Notes: a model not told the origin generated them from the letters alone. Positions 7,652 to 17,612 are shown, counted from the first letter of the stretch. The stretch is DNA of 64,000 bases from Halorientalis salina (GCF_005049285.1 NZ_SOSC01000002.1:1-64000); one strand, 5' to 3'. Numbers and translations: made by a program.

Positions 7652-8502
7652 ACGTCCTCCCCCAGATAGGCCTCGATGACCGACTCGTTCGATCGGATGT
7701 CCTCGGCGTCGCCCTCGGCGAGAACCGATCCCTGGTGCATGACGATGACGTGTTCGCAGTTCTCCATGATGACTTCCATGTCGTGTTCGACCAGCAGGAA
7801 CGTGTAGCCGTCAGCCCGCAGGTCGTGGATGTGGTCGAGCAGTTTGTTCTCCAGCGACGGGTTGACGCCGGCGAGCGGTTCGTCGAGCAGGACCATCTCG
7901 GGATCGGTCATGAGGACCCGGGCCATCTCCAGGAGTTTCCGCTGGCCGCCCGAGAGGTTGCCGGCGAACTCCTCGGCCAGGTGGTCGATCTCGAAGAACT
8001 CGAGCATCTCCCAGGCGCGGTCCCGGACCTCGGCTTCCTGTTCGACGACGCCGCCCCGAACGCCCGGCGTGACCGAGCGCCACAGCGCCTCGCCCCGCTG
8101 GTCACGCGGGGCCAGCATTACGTTCTCCAGAACGGTCATCTCGCCGAGTTCGCGAGCGATCTGGAACGTCCGAACCAGTCCGCGCTGGGCGACCTGATAC
8201 GGTTCCAGACCGGTGACGTCCTCGCCGTCGAAGTAGACGGCCCCGTCGGTGGGCTCGTAGATGCCGGTGATACAGTTGAACGTCGTCGACTTCCCGGCCC
8301 CGTTCGGGCCGATCAGCCCCGTCAACGACCCGGCTTCGACCTCGAAGGTCGCACCGTCGACGGCCGTGATGCCGCCGAACTCCTTGCGTAACCCCTCGAC
8401 ACGGAGCGGGTAGTCGGTGTCGTGCGTGGCCGTCGCGTCGGCCCGGTCGGCGGTCTCGGCCGTCTCGCCGGACTCCCGTGGGCTCTCACTCACGGTCACC
8501 AC
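7648..8502 (-). CDS. livG: ABC transporter ATPase LivG
   Basis: A 284-residue ATPase with an extra acidic, Ala/Thr-rich N-terminal extension of about 30 residues, Walker [10 protein letters not shown] (65-73), signature LSGGQRK (183-189) and Walker B MVLLDEP (203-209). The long insert between the Q-loop and signature is typical of LivG. The annotated start is GTG 8502, with another GTG one codon downstream. It overlaps livM by 17 bases and livF by four. Confidence 0.87.
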   Translation of the reverse strand: MVTVSESPRESGETAETADRADATATHDTDYPLRVEGLRKEFGGITAVDGATFEVEAGSLTGLIGPNGAGKSTTFNCITGIYEPTDGAVYFDGEDVTGLEPYQVAQRGLVRTFQIARELGEMTVLENVMLAPRDQRGEALWRSVTPGVRGGVVEQEAEVRDRAWEMLEFFEIDHLAEEFAGNLSGGQRKLLEMARVLMTDPEMVLLDEPLAGVNPSLENKLLDHIHDLRADGYTFLLVEHDMEVIMENCEHVIVMHQGSVLAEGDAEDIRSNESVIEAYLGEDV

Positions 8503-10009
8503 CCCCGTTCCGGCCCGCCGAGAGGTCGACCGCTGCCGCCGACTCCTTGCGGTGTCCGAGCAGTCCCTCGGGACGGTTCTGCATCAGATAGACGATCAGC
8601 ACCCCGAGGAAGATGAACCTGAGCGTCGAGATGTTCTCCAGCGAGTAGGCGATAAACGGGGTGACGTCCAGCGAGGAGAGCGGCGCGATGGCCTCGATGG
8701 AGGTGTTCGGGGCATCGGTAATCTGGAGGCCGAAGAGGTCGTCCAACAGCACGGGGATGATGCGGGCGAGCTGTGGCGGCCCCTCGAACAGCAGGGTCGC
8801 GAAGACGATGCCACCGAGGACGCTGCCCGTGTTCGAGCCCGCGCCGCCGATGATGAGCGCGAGGAAGATGTAGAACGTCTGGATCGGCATGTAGTCGCTG
8901 GGGATCGTAAACCCGGTCGAGCCGCGCCAGAGGATGCCCGCCAGCCCCATCAGCGCACAGCCGACCATGAACGTCTTGATCTTGAACAGCTGGGTGTCCT
9001 TCCCGAGCGAGTTCGCGACCATCTCGTCTTCCCGGATTGCCTTGAGGACGCGACCGAACGGCGAGTTGCCGATGCGACGCAACAGCCAGTAGAAGGCAGC
9101 GACGATGGCGACGAGGGCGATGACGTAGGCCAGCCCGATCACGACCGAATCGCGGATCCCGACCCCCGAGACGAGGAAGACTTTGAGCGACCCGGTGACC
9201 TCGAACAGGACGTCGCCGACGGGGGTGAGCCCGGCCGATGTATCGCCGGGATCGGTGTAGAAGATGGCTCGGATGGGGTTCTCCGGGGTCCGGATGCCCT
9301 GTCCGCCGCCGGTCCCGACGGTGGTACCGAACAGCGTCATCTCCGCGAACACCGACGAATTGAGGGTCAGGCGGATGATCTCGGAGAAGGCGACGGTGAC
9401 GATGGCCAGGTAGTCGGCGTCCAGCCGGAGCGCCGGGAGCGCGGCGATCAGCCCGACCAGCGCCGACGCCAACACGCCCCCGACGATGCCCAGTGGGAGC
9501 GGGAGTCCGAGTCCGAGTTCGGGGCCGGAGATGATGGCCATGGTGTAGACGCCGATGGCCATGAACCCGGCCACGCCGATGTTGAAGAGTCCGGTGTACC
9601 CCCAGTGGAGGTTCAACGCGAGGACGAGCATCGCGTACACCGCCGAGAGGAACGTGATGCGCCGGAGCGTGTTGACCAGGCCGTTCAGCGGTAGCTCCAG
9701 GAACACCACCATCGCGACGCCGAAGACGACGTAGAGCGCGAGCATGACGCCGACGATGAGCAGGGCGTCGCTCTTCGAGTAGCGCCACAGCGCCCCGATG
9801 GCGAACACCAGCCCGGCGTACACTGCCAGCACCATTACGAGTTCGCGCAGCGGCGGGACGATCCCGCCGACGCCGACCAGCGACAGCACCGAGAGGGCCA
9901 CCCAGACGAGCGCGAGCGCGCCCAGAGCAGTCGCCGCGCTGCTCTCGCGCGTGAACTCGGCCAGGTCGTCGGTCGTGAACTGCTCGGTCGTGTCCGCGAC
10001 GGGGCTCAT
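8486..10009 (-). CDS. livM: ABC transporter permease LivM
   Basis: A 507-residue polytopic membrane protein with about ten hydrophobic segments. The LivM-type core includes NLHWGYTGLFNIG, a conserved motif of this permease family, and a cytoplasmic coupling stretch (LKAIREDEMVANSLG) that contacts the ATPases. The N-terminal 130 residues add extra membrane segments compared with short LivM proteins. It lies 52 bases after livH and overlaps livG. It forms the translocation path with LivH. Confidence 0.87.
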   Translation of the reverse strand: MSPVADTTEQFTTDDLAEFTRESSAATALGALALVWVALSVLSLVGVGGIVPPLRELVMVLAVYAGLVFAIGALWRYSKSDALLIVGVMLALYVVFGVAMVVFLELPLNGLVNTLRRITFLSAVYAMLVLALNLHWGYTGLFNIGVAGFMAIGVYTMAIISGPELGLGLPLPLGIVGGVLASALVGLIAALPALRLDADYLAIVTVAFSEIIRLTLNSSVFAEMTLFGTTVGTGGGQGIRTPENPIRAIFYTDPGDTSAGLTPVGDVLFEVTGSLKVFLVSGVGIRDSVVIGLAYVIALVAIVAAFYWLLRRIGNSPFGRVLKAIREDEMVANSLGKDTQLFKIKTFMVGCALMGLAGILWRGSTGFTIPSDYMPIQTFYIFLALIIGGAGSNTGSVLGGIVFATLLFEGPPQLARIIPVLLDDLFGLQITDAPNTSIEAIAPLSSLDVTPFIAYSLENISTLRFIFLGVLIVYLMQNRPEGLLGHRKESAAAVDLSAGRNGGGDRE

Positions 10010-10061
10010 CCGTCCGTCACCTCCTGGTGACCGCGGCCGGTCACCGGGCGTCCGCGGCGCG

Positions 10062-11159
10062 TCATGCCGTTTTCACCCCGCCGAAGATCCCCTCCGGGCG
10101 GAACAGCAGGATGAGGATCATGATGAGGAAGGCGGCGGCCAGGCTGAAGTCGGTCGGGAGCCAGACGAGCGAGAGGTTGCGCACGATGCCGATGATGACA
10201 CCGCCGATCATCGCGCCGTAGATGGAGCCGATGCCGCCGAGGATGACCGCCGCGAAGATCAACAGCAGGAGCACCCAGCCGAGATTGAACCCCATCGACC
10301 CGCGCTTGAGCGCGATGAGGTAGCCGGCCGACCCGGCCAGGCCGGCCCCGAGGAGCCAGGTCCACTGGATGACTCGCTCGGTCGGGATGCCGGTCACCCG
10401 TGCGAGGTCCTTGTTGTCGGACATCGCTCGCATGGCCTTCCCGAACTTCGTTTGCTGGAGGAACACGTGGATGCCGAGCATCAACAGCACCGCGCTGACG
10501 ACCAGCGTCGCCTCGTGTGCGTCGATGGTGATCGTCCCGTCGACGATCGTCGGGCTGACCTTGGGAACGTCCCCGGCCGTCAGCCCCCGGAGGCTGGTTC
10601 CATAGACGAAGACGACGAAATAGCGAAGCGCCAGGGCCACACCGATGCTGGCGATGAGCAGCGAGATGCCGCCCGCATCGCGCATCGGTTCGTAGACGAG
10701 TCTATCGATGAGGAGCGCGATCAGGATCGTCATCACGATCGCCACGACGAGCCCGGCCACGATGGACAGCGGTTCCGCAGTGGCCGTGATCCCGATGTCG
10801 CGCGGACTCGCGTTCAACAAGAAGAGTTCGCCAATCGTCGCCGTGCCGAGCCCGGCGACCAGATACGACGCCGTCCATCCCGAGAACGCCCCGACTGTCA
10901 GGTAGTCACCGTGCGAGAAGTTCGCGAAGTTCAGGATGCTGTAGGTCAGCGAGAGTCCGATCCCGGCCAGACCGATTATCAACCCGATGACAGTCCCGTT
11001 CCAGACATAGCCGGCGACCGTCGAAATGAGCGTCGCACCGGTGAGGATTCGCCGTACCAGATCGAGAAATAACAGTACGGCGATAGCCGAGACGACGACC
11101 AGACCTGGTCGCTCCGTGATGAGTTTTCGACCTCGAATATACGCCTGAGTAGCGCCCAT
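10062..11159 (-). CDS. livH: ABC transporter permease LivH
   Basis: A 365-residue membrane protein with about nine hydrophobic segments and the LivH signatures LTYSILNFANFSHGD near residue 75 and MRAMSDNKDLARVTGI (the ATPase-coupling loop). ATG 11159 is chosen over GTG six codons upstream because a TATA-like box lies about 30 bases before it, which would give a leaderless mRNA. It is the first gene of livHMGF. Confidence 0.86.
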   Translation of the reverse strand: MGATQAYIRGRKLITERPGLVVVSAIAVLLFLDLVRRILTGATLISTVAGYVWNGTVIGLIIGLAGIGLSLTYSILNFANFSHGDYLTVGAFSGWTASYLVAGLGTATIGELFLLNASPRDIGITATAEPLSIVAGLVVAIVMTILIALLIDRLVYEPMRDAGGISLLIASIGVALALRYFVVFVYGTSLRGLTAGDVPKVSPTIVDGTITIDAHEATLVVSAVLLMLGIHVFLQQTKFGKAMRAMSDNKDLARVTGIPTERVIQWTWLLGAGLAGSAGYLIALKRGSMGFNLGWVLLLLIFAAVILGGIGSIYGAMIGGVIIGIVRNLSLVWLPTDFSLAAAFLIMILILLFRPEGIFGGVKTA

Positions 11160-11184
11160 ACTGTGACACGGTATCACTCACACC

Positions 11185-11194
11185 TATTAAGTAT
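11185..11194 (-). promoter_or_regulatory. TATA box of livHMGF
   Basis: Read on the minus strand, ATACTTAATA stands about 26-35 bases before the livH ATG at 11159. This spacing predicts a transcript starting at or next to the start codon, as is common in haloarchaea. Confidence 0.45.
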
Positions 11195-11318
11195 CACTAC
11201 TCCGAGACTGGATCCGACCGGTCACGGGCCGACCCGTCAGTGAGGTGTGATAGCAGCTCTCGATCGCGGACCGGCATCGAACAAAACACCTTTCCTCGGT
11301 CCCAGTGGAACGGTGGAT

Positions 11319-12512
11319 ATGGGGATACCGACGCTGGACGACCTTGCCGTCGACGGGACGACGGTGGGAATACGCGTTGACATCAACAGCCCGCTGTCGG
11401 AGTCGGGCGGTCTCGCGGACGACGCCCGCCTTCGCGCCCACGTCGATACACTGAACGAGTTGCTGGACCGAGGTGGTCGCGTCGCCATCCTCGCCCACCA
11501 GGGGCGACCGGGCGGTGACGAGTTCGCCAGACTCGAGGACCACGCCGACCGTCTCGCCGAGCTCCTCGATCACCCGATCGAGTACTGCGACGCGACGTTC
11601 TCGGCCGACGCCCGCGCCGCCGTCAACCTGCTGGACGACGGCGAAGCCGTGCTCCTCGAGAACACCCGGTTTTACAGCGAGGAGTACATGGAGTTCCCGG
11701 CCGACGAAGCCGCCGAGACCTTCCTGGTCGAGCGCCTCGCGCCGGAACTGGACGCGTTCGTCAACGACGCCTTCGCCGCCGCCCACCGCTCACAGCCCTC
11801 GATGATCGGCTTCCCGGTCCGCGTCGACAGCTACGCCGGCCGCGTGATGGAGCGAGAGCTGGACGTCCTCAGTAACATCGAGGACACACCGCGCCCACGC
11901 GTGTACGCCCTCGGCGGCGCGAAGATCGCCGACGCCCTGGAGGTCGCCGAGAGCGTCCTCTCCCGTGATCTCGCCGATACCATCCTGACCAGCGGGATGA
12001 CCGGCAACGCCTTCCTGGCGGCCAGCGGCGTCGACATCGGCGAACCATCTCGCGAAGCAATTGTCGACCGCGACGCGACAGCCATCGATCAGGCCGCGGA
12101 CCTCCTCGAGGAACACGGTGAGAAGATCCGCGTCCCGGAGGACGTGGCCGTCTCCCGGGACGGCGAGCGCGAGGTCGTCGACGTGGCGGACCTGCCCGTC
12201 GACGCCCCGGCACTCGACGTGGGCGAAGCGACGATCGCTGCCTACGCCGACACGTTCGAGACCGCCGGGACGGCCATCCTGAACGGTCCGCCGGGCGTCT
12301 TCGAGCAGGAGGCCTTTGCCGTCGGCACCCGAGAGATATTCGGCGCTGCGACGCGCGCCGAGTACAGCATCGTCGGCGGCGGTGATACGGCGGCCTCGCT
12401 GCGCAGCCTCGGTATCGACGGGTTCGATCACGTCAGTACGGGCGGCGGTGCGGCCCTCCGATTGCTCACGGGCGGCACCCTCCCGGCCGTCGAGGTACTG
12501 AAAACAGAGTGA
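11319..12512 (+). CDS. pgk: Phosphoglycerate kinase
   Basis: A 397-residue glycolytic/gluconeogenic enzyme that transfers phosphate between 1,3-bisphosphoglycerate and ADP. The N-terminal substrate domain shows VRVDINSPL (family VR(V/A)DxNxP) and a basic-patch HQGRPG. The C-terminal nucleotide domain shows GGAKIAD, LNGPPGVFE and IVGGGDTAASL. ATG 11319 is chosen over an in-frame GTG 24 codons upstream because MGIPTLDDL is the expected N-terminus and the extension is not family-like. Its TGA overlaps the GTG of the next gene. Confidence 0.92.
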   Translation: MGIPTLDDLAVDGTTVGIRVDINSPLSESGGLADDARLRAHVDTLNELLDRGGRVAILAHQGRPGGDEFARLEDHADRLAELLDHPIEYCDATFSADARAAVNLLDDGEAVLLENTRFYSEEYMEFPADEAAETFLVERLAPELDAFVNDAFAAAHRSQPSMIGFPVRVDSYAGRVMERELDVLSNIEDTPRPRVYALGGAKIADALEVAESVLSRDLADTILTSGMTGNAFLAASGVDIGEPSREAIVDRDATAIDQAADLLEEHGEKIRVPEDVAVSRDGEREVVDVADLPVDAPALDVGEATIAAYADTFETAGTAILNGPPGVFEQEAFAVGTREIFGAATRAEYSIVGGGDTAASLRSLGIDGFDHVSTGGGAALRLLTGGTLPAVEVLKTE

Positions 12513-13018
12513 GAATCGAATCACCGGACGTCGAAGCGGCGGACGCCCTCGCGGACCACTGGGTCAGTCTGGCCGCCGAACAGCGCCAGTACGGGTCGCA
12601 CCTCCGGACGGACGCGAACCGCGATGCGATCCGGGAATCGCTGCTCCGGGCGATCGTCACGGACGGCGTCAGAGTCGCCCGTGCCGAAGAAAGCGACGAG
12701 TTCGACGCCGACCGGGACGCGATTCTCGGCTTCGTGATGTACAGTACCGACGGACGGACGTTCGAAACGACGGTCTCCCGCGGGACCATCCAGAACCTCT
12801 ACGTCCGCCCGCCGTATCGCAATCGCGGTATCGGGAGCGATCTGCTCGATGCGGCGACAGCGGGGCTCGAGGAACGCGGTATCGAGGTCGTCAAGCTCGA
12901 AGTCATGGTGGCGAACGACGCCGCCGAGCGGTTCTATCGCCGCCACGGGTTCGAACCCCACCGGATCCAACTGGCAAAGCCAGTGGAAAGCGATAATCAC
13001 TCAAAGGACCGGGAATAA
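12509..13018 (+). CDS. GNAT family N-acetyltransferase
   Basis: A 169-residue protein with the GNAT core. The acetyl-CoA pyrophosphate loop is RPPYRNRGIGSDLL (about residues 98-111), preceded by the strand IQNLYV and followed by the typical AERFYRRHGFE. The substrate is unknown; similar proteins acetylate small amines or protein N-termini. The GTG start overlaps the pgk stop by four bases (GTGA), so the two genes are co-transcribed, with tRNA-Thr 11 bases beyond. Confidence 0.8.
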   Translation: MRIESPDVEAADALADHWVSLAAEQRQYGSHLRTDANRDAIRESLLRAIVTDGVRVARAEESDEFDADRDAILGFVMYSTDGRTFETTVSRGTIQNLYVRPPYRNRGIGSDLLDAATAGLEERGIEVVKLEVMVANDAAERFYRRHGFEPHRIQLAKPVESDNHSKDRE

Positions 13019-13029
13019 CACCGACGTGT

Positions 13030-13103
13030 GCCAGGGGAGCTTGGGTGGTTCAAGCACCCGACTTGTAATCGGGAGTTCGTGCGTTCAAATCGCACCCCTG
13101 GCT
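13030..13103 (+). tRNA. tRNA-Thr (anticodon UGU)
   Basis: A 74-base cloverleaf. Acceptor GCCAGGG (13030-13036) pairs with CCCTGGC (13096-13102). D stem GCTT/AAGC. Anticodon stem CCCGA/TCGGG encloses loop CTTGTAA with anticodon TGT. T stem GTGCG/CGCAC encloses TTCAAAT. All stems are fully paired, there is no intron and CCA is not encoded. The bases at standard positions 8 and 14 read as G and G instead of the usual U8-A14. It decodes ACA (and, with wobble, other ACN) codons. Confidence 0.93.
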
Positions 13104-13347
13104 CTTCTCGCGGTCGCGAACCGTCAGCACAGTGTGAGCCATCGAAGGATCTGAACGAGAGGGGACACAGCCGCCGAACGCAGTGATGCAGGTCGTCTCC
13201 GCGTGATTCCACATCCCTCCTGTGGCAGCGAACGGCAGAATCGATTCCAATCGGGAACGTCAGGCGACATAGCGGACACGGCGTTCCCGAGGGCGACGGC
13301 CCGACCGAGTCGTCGCACTGAAACCCGTCGGCCGAGTACGGGTGTCC

Positions 13348-13887
13348 ATGACCGACGACTGGGCCGCGCAACTCCGCGCCAACCGCGAGGAGAAGGACCG
13401 CTTTTTCGCCGACCACCGCCAGTCGCCGATTCCGCCCGAGGAACGCGACGAGTTCGACGGGCTGAACTACTTCGACCCGGACCCCGAGTACCGCGTCGAA
13501 GCCACCGTGACCGTCCACGACGACCCGGACCCGGTCGAGATGGAGACGAGCGACGGCCGCACGGTTCGGTACCTGCGAGTCGTCACCTTCGCGTTCGAAC
13601 TTGACGGCGAGTCCCGCGAACTCTGTGGGTACCGACAGGAGAACGACGACTCGAAGGCGCTGTTCGTCCCGTTCCGCGACAAGACGACCGGGCCCCAGAC
13701 CTACAAGGGCGGCCGGTACATGGAACTCGAACCCGACCGGGACCTCGAAGACGGCGACCAGGTGACCGTCGATTTCAACCTGGCGTACTCCCCGTTCTGC
13801 GCGTTCAGCGAGACGTTCTCGTGCCCGCTCCCACCCGAAGAGAACTGGCTCGAAACCACGGTCGAGGCCGGCGAGCGGACGCCGTAG
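13348..13887 (+). CDS. DUF1684 domain protein
   Basis: A 179-residue cytosolic protein of the DUF1684 family. Features include an N-terminal helix (WAAQLRANREEKDRFF), a central β-rich part with YGY-like CGYRQENDDSKALFVPF, then GPQTYKGGRYMELE and a Cys-containing FNLAYSPFCAFSETFSCPLPP segment with the NxxYxPxC-type motif conserved in this family. The biochemical role is unknown. ATG 13348 is preferred to a GTG two codons upstream. It lies alone downstream of tRNA-Thr. Confidence 0.8.
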   Translation: MTDDWAAQLRANREEKDRFFADHRQSPIPPEERDEFDGLNYFDPDPEYRVEATVTVHDDPDPVEMETSDGRTVRYLRVVTFAFELDGESRELCGYRQENDDSKALFVPFRDKTTGPQTYKGGRYMELEPDRDLEDGDQVTVDFNLAYSPFCAFSETFSCPLPPEENWLETTVEAGERTP

Positions 13888-14076
13888 TTCCGTCGGAAGA
13901 CTAGCGAATTACGGGGTTCGGTCGCACGGAACTGGCTTCCTACACGGACGGTCTGTGCGTGATTGGTTCCCACTGGTGGCCACGTAGAGTGAGTCGCTCC
14001 AGTGCTTGTCCCAAATTGGTCGCCGGTTGGTGTGGTGCTGGCGAATCTGTATAGCCGAGCAGATGGATGGACGGAT

Positions 14077-14364
14077 ATGGCCCCTACAGACGACGAGTAT
14101 ACGCCGACGCACTTCCAGTTCGACACGAGCGAGAACGAACCGACGTACATCATCGTCGAGACCGTCGCCGAACTCGAAGGCGTCGATTCGGACGAACTGC
14201 CGTCGCTGTACGACACGATCGACCACATGGCCGACAACCTCTACTCGGACCCGCCGACGGCGAAGGCACAGGTAGAAATGACGTTCACCTACGCCGGCTA
14301 TCGGATCACGCTCAATCAGGACGGCTCCGCGGAGTTCCTGAAGATCCCGTCGACGAGGAAGTGA
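14077..14364 (+). CDS. HalOD1 output domain protein
   Basis: A 95-residue protein that is essentially a single HalOD1 domain: YIIVETVAELEGVDSDELPSLYDTID, then a conserved MTFTYAGYRITLNQDG strand pair. HalOD1 is a haloarchaeal output module of signalling systems, usually at the end of response regulators but often free-standing as here. ATG 14077 is chosen because the 25 residues upstream in frame are not family-like. Converges with fumC. Confidence 0.7.
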   Translation: MAPTDDEYTPTHFQFDTSENEPTYIIVETVAELEGVDSDELPSLYDTIDHMADNLYSDPPTAKAQVEMTFTYAGYRITLNQDGSAEFLKIPSTRK

Positions 14365-14388
14365 AGCCGGTTGGGGTGACGCCGCCGA

Positions 14389-15801
14389 TCAGTCGTCAGC
14401 CGAGAGAATGCCTCGAACGGTCATCTTCGCCGGGTCGAGCACGTCGTCGACCTCCTCGGCGTCGAGGTAGCCCTTCTCCAGGACGACCTCTCGAATGGTC
14501 TTGTCCTCTTTGAGTGCGGTTTTCGCCACGTCGCTGGCCTTGTCGTAGCCGATGGCGGGGTTGAGCGCGGTCGCCAGCGCCATGCTCTCCTTGACCCGTT
14601 CCTCGCAGTGTTCCTGGTCGGCTTCCAGTTTCGCGACGAACTTCTCGCCGAAGGTCTCGCTGGCGTTCGCGAGCATGTTCGCGGACTGCAGGAAGTTGTG
14701 TGCGAGGACCGGTTTGTAGAGGTTGAGGTCGATCTGGCCCTCGGCCGCGCCGTACTCGACGGCGGCGTCGTTGCCGACGACCTGCTTGTGGACCTGGTTG
14801 ACCGCCTCGGCGACGACGGGATTGATTTTCCCGGGCATGATGGAACTGCCGGGCTGGTTCTCGGGTTGGTCGATTTCACCGAACCCGTTGCGCGGCCCGG
14901 AGGCGAGCAGGCGCAGGTCGTTGGCCATCTTGTTGAGCGAACCGGCGATCGTTCGAAGCTGACCGTGGGCCTCGGCCATCGCGTCGTGGGCGGCCTGGGC
15001 CTCGAAGTGGTTGTCAGCCTCGCGGAACGCCAGGCCCGTCTCCTCGCTGATGTACTCGGCGGCCAGTGCCGGGAACTCCGGATGGGTATTCAGACCAGTC
15101 CCGACGGCGGTCCCGCCCAGCGCGAGTTCGCCGAGGTGGTCGCGCGTGTTCTCGGCGCGGACGATCGCCTTCTCGACCTGGGTGCGGTAGCCACCGAACT
15201 CCTGGCCCAGCGTCACGGGCGTCGCGTCCTGAAGGTGGGTTCGGCCGGTCTTGACGACGTCCGAGTACTCGTCTTCCTTCGCCGCGAGTTCCGACTGGAG
15301 CGTCTCCAGGGCGGGGATGAGGTCCTTCTCGACGGCTTCCAGGGACGCGACGTGCATCGCCGTGGGGATCACGTCGTTCGAGGACTGGCCGAAGTTGACG
15401 TGGTCGTTCGGGTGGATCTCGCGAGTACCGATCTCGCCGCCGTAGATCTCCGTCGCGCGGTTGGCGATGACCTCGTTGGCGTTCATGTTCGAGGAGGTGC
15501 CCGACCCGGTCTGGAACACGTCGACGGGGAACTGGTCGTCGTGGTCGCCGGCGATGACCTCGTCGGCGGCCTCGATGATGCACTCGGCTTTGTCCTCGGG
15601 GATCAGTTCGAGTTCGAGGTTGGCCTGTGCCGCACCCTTCTTGACGATGCCCAGTGCGCGGACGAACCGGCGGCCGAAGGTGATGCCCGAGATGGGGAAG
15701 TTCTCCACGGCGCGCTGGGTCTGTGCGCCCCAGTAGGCGTCCGCCGGCACCTGCATCTCGCCGAGACTGTCCTGCTCAGTGCGATAGTCGTCGTCACTCA
15801 T
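14389..15801 (-). CDS. fumC: Class II fumarate hydratase
   Basis: A 470-residue TCA-cycle enzyme interconverting fumarate and malate. All three superfamily regions are visible: TGSGTSSNMN (98-107), GRTHLQDATP (186-195, including the substrate-site His) and the signature GSSIMPGKINP (318-328) with the mobile catalytic Ser loop. The N-terminus (GEMQVPADAYWGAQTQRA) is diagnostic of class II fumarases rather than aspartases. Full length. Monocistronic. Confidence 0.92.
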   Translation of the reverse strand: MSDDDYRTEQDSLGEMQVPADAYWGAQTQRAVENFPISGITFGRRFVRALGIVKKGAAQANLELELIPEDKAECIIEAADEVIAGDHDDQFPVDVFQTGSGTSSNMNANEVIANRATEIYGGEIGTREIHPNDHVNFGQSSNDVIPTAMHVASLEAVEKDLIPALETLQSELAAKEDEYSDVVKTGRTHLQDATPVTLGQEFGGYRTQVEKAIVRAENTRDHLGELALGGTAVGTGLNTHPEFPALAAEYISEETGLAFREADNHFEAQAAHDAMAEAHGQLRTIAGSLNKMANDLRLLASGPRNGFGEIDQPENQPGSSIMPGKINPVVAEAVNQVHKQVVGNDAAVEYGAAEGQIDLNLYKPVLAHNFLQSANMLANASETFGEKFVAKLEADQEHCEERVKESMALATALNPAIGYDKASDVAKTALKEDKTIREVVLEKGYLDAEEVDDVLDPAKMTVRGILSADD

Positions 15802-15867
15802 GTTCGTGGAGAACTCCGACCGGAACGCTCCTAAAATGATGTGATACGCCGCTGGCAGGCGCGCCGC

Positions 15868-17457
15868 TCACTGCCGGAGGCCGAGACTCGCCTGCAACCG
15901 ATCGCGGTTGTGGGTGTAGAGCCGCCGAGCTTCGTCGTCGTCGATGTCGAACGCCGTCGCGTCCCGCCGCCCCAGCAGCGACGAGGTGGCTGTGTCGGCG
16001 GTCAGGTGTGCCAGCCCGAGGCGGCGCTGGAAGACCGATCGCTCGCGCACCACCGTCTGTAGTCGGTAGTAGGGGACCACGCGGATGGTCTGTCGCCAGA
16101 ACCCCGACCGGACGACGAAGTACTCCTCGCCGGCATCGTAGCCCAGATGCGTCCACTTGAGGTGAGCGGCGACCGGGACGAGCGGCACGAGCAAGAGCGG
16201 CGTGAACCAGAGCGTGAAGTTCCCCAGAACCTGCGCGATCGCAGCGAAGACGCCGGTCAGCGACAGCACGGCCAGCAGATAGCGAACCACGTAGCGACGC
16301 CTGGCGCGTTTCGGCGGCCGAGAGAACTCGAACTCGTCGAACGCTTCCAGGTCGCGGGCCAGCGAGAGCGTCCGCTCGCGTCCGGCGAGCGGGATCGCAG
16401 CCTGGGGACCGCCCTGGCCGTTCTGCTGTCCCGGGCTGTAGCCCGCCGTCTCGACGCTGAGTCCCGCGTAGCCGAGCGCGCGCATCAGGAGGTTCTCCTT
16501 GATCGTGAGCGTCTGGATCTTGTCGGTCGGAATCGACCCGCTATACCGCTGGAGGAGGCCGCGCTCGTACACGAGGTCCTCGCCCTGCCGGCCCAGCGTG
16601 AAGTTGTAGTACTCCGTGAACGTGGCGACGGCGGAGAGCACCCAGGAGGTGAGGACCGCGAGGAAAATCGCGATGAGGCCGGCGACGAGCGCGATGTCCG
16701 GCGTCGACGTCACCGCCCCGGGACCGAGGTCGACGCCGGTCACCCGGACGGCGGTCCCGACGACGAAGTCCTGGACGAACGGGAACCCGACGACAAGGAG
16801 GAAGATCGACGCCGACCGAAAGGAGGCGGCCGACAGCGCCAGCAGTTCCCCCGACCCGAGCGAGAAGATGGGCGTCGAGGACCCGGCGTCGACCCTGGGC
16901 CCGTGCTCTCGGACCGGGGTCTCGCCGGCGTCGACGGCGTCGTCCGCCACGCCGTCCGGCCGGTCCGCCGTCTCGTCCTCGGCGTCGGTTCCGGTCCGCG
17001 TCTCGCCCTGGGCGGCGGCCCTGCGCTCGCGGATCTCGCCCTGGAGCCGCCGGGCTTCGTCGGCCGCGACGAAGTCCAGTTCGGCCTCCGTCTCCGAGCC
17101 GCCGGCCGTCTCGACGCGGACGACGGCCACGCCCAGAATCCGGTGGACGATGCTCTCGGTGATGTCGACGTTCTGAACCCGTCGGTACGGAATCTCCCGT
17201 TCCTGCCGCCCGAACACCCCGCTGTCGATATCGAGCGTGTCCGGCGTCAGTTCGTACTCGAAGCGGTAGTAGTACGCGACCTGATAGGCGACGCCGGCCA
17301 GAAAGGCCACGGGGAGCAACGCCAGGATGAGCCCGGTTCGGTCCCCCGCGCCCGAAAAGGCGACGTTCGCCATCCCGAACGCGAAGAACACGAACGACGC
17401 TGCGAGGAGCCCACGCTGGAGCGAGCGGGTCACGGCACTCAACGGGTGCAGCTTCAT
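15868..17457 (-). CDS. Bacterial PH-domain (YdbT-like) membrane protein
   Basis: A 529-residue protein built of repeated units of paired membrane helices followed by a bPH2 domain. The first unit carries YYYRFEYELTPDTLDI..EIPYRRVQNVDI (about residues 65-102), the second FTEYYNFTLGRQ..IPTDKIQTLTI and the third VRSGFWRQTIRVVPYYRLQTVV near the C-terminus. A long acidic linker (residues about 145-200) separates unit one from the rest. The family (YdbT) is linked to envelope stress or resistance proteins in bacteria; its archaeal function is unknown. The small YdbS-like partner usually found upstream is not present here. Confidence 0.8.
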   Translation of the reverse strand: MKLHPLSAVTRSLQRGLLAASFVFFAFGMANVAFSGAGDRTGLILALLPVAFLAGVAYQVAYYYRFEYELTPDTLDIDSGVFGRQEREIPYRRVQNVDITESIVHRILGVAVVRVETAGGSETEAELDFVAADEARRLQGEIRERRAAAQGETRTGTDAEDETADRPDGVADDAVDAGETPVREHGPRVDAGSSTPIFSLGSGELLALSAASFRSASIFLLVVGFPFVQDFVVGTAVRVTGVDLGPGAVTSTPDIALVAGLIAIFLAVLTSWVLSAVATFTEYYNFTLGRQGEDLVYERGLLQRYSGSIPTDKIQTLTIKENLLMRALGYAGLSVETAGYSPGQQNGQGGPQAAIPLAGRERTLSLARDLEAFDEFEFSRPPKRARRRYVVRYLLAVLSLTGVFAAIAQVLGNFTLWFTPLLLVPLVPVAAHLKWTHLGYDAGEEYFVVRSGFWRQTIRVVPYYRLQTVVRERSVFQRRLGLAHLTADTATSSLLGRRDATAFDIDDDEARRLYTHNRDRLQASLGLRQ

Positions 17458-17612
17458 TCGTTCGAGGCGTCACGTCGAACGGTGGTATCAGTTTCCCTCT
17501 CGTACTCACCGACGGCTGGCAGGAAGCGATCCCGGCAGCAACGGCACCGAGCCCTTACGACCGGGAGTTCCGTCGAGGTGAGATTCAAGTGTCAGGTCTT
17601 CCTGTACATGAT

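Noticed and set aside
8417-11072. Two long plus-strand frames opposite livM and livH
   Set aside because: Low-complexity Asp/Arg-rich antisense frames typical of high-GC DNA; the minus frames carry all permease motifs.
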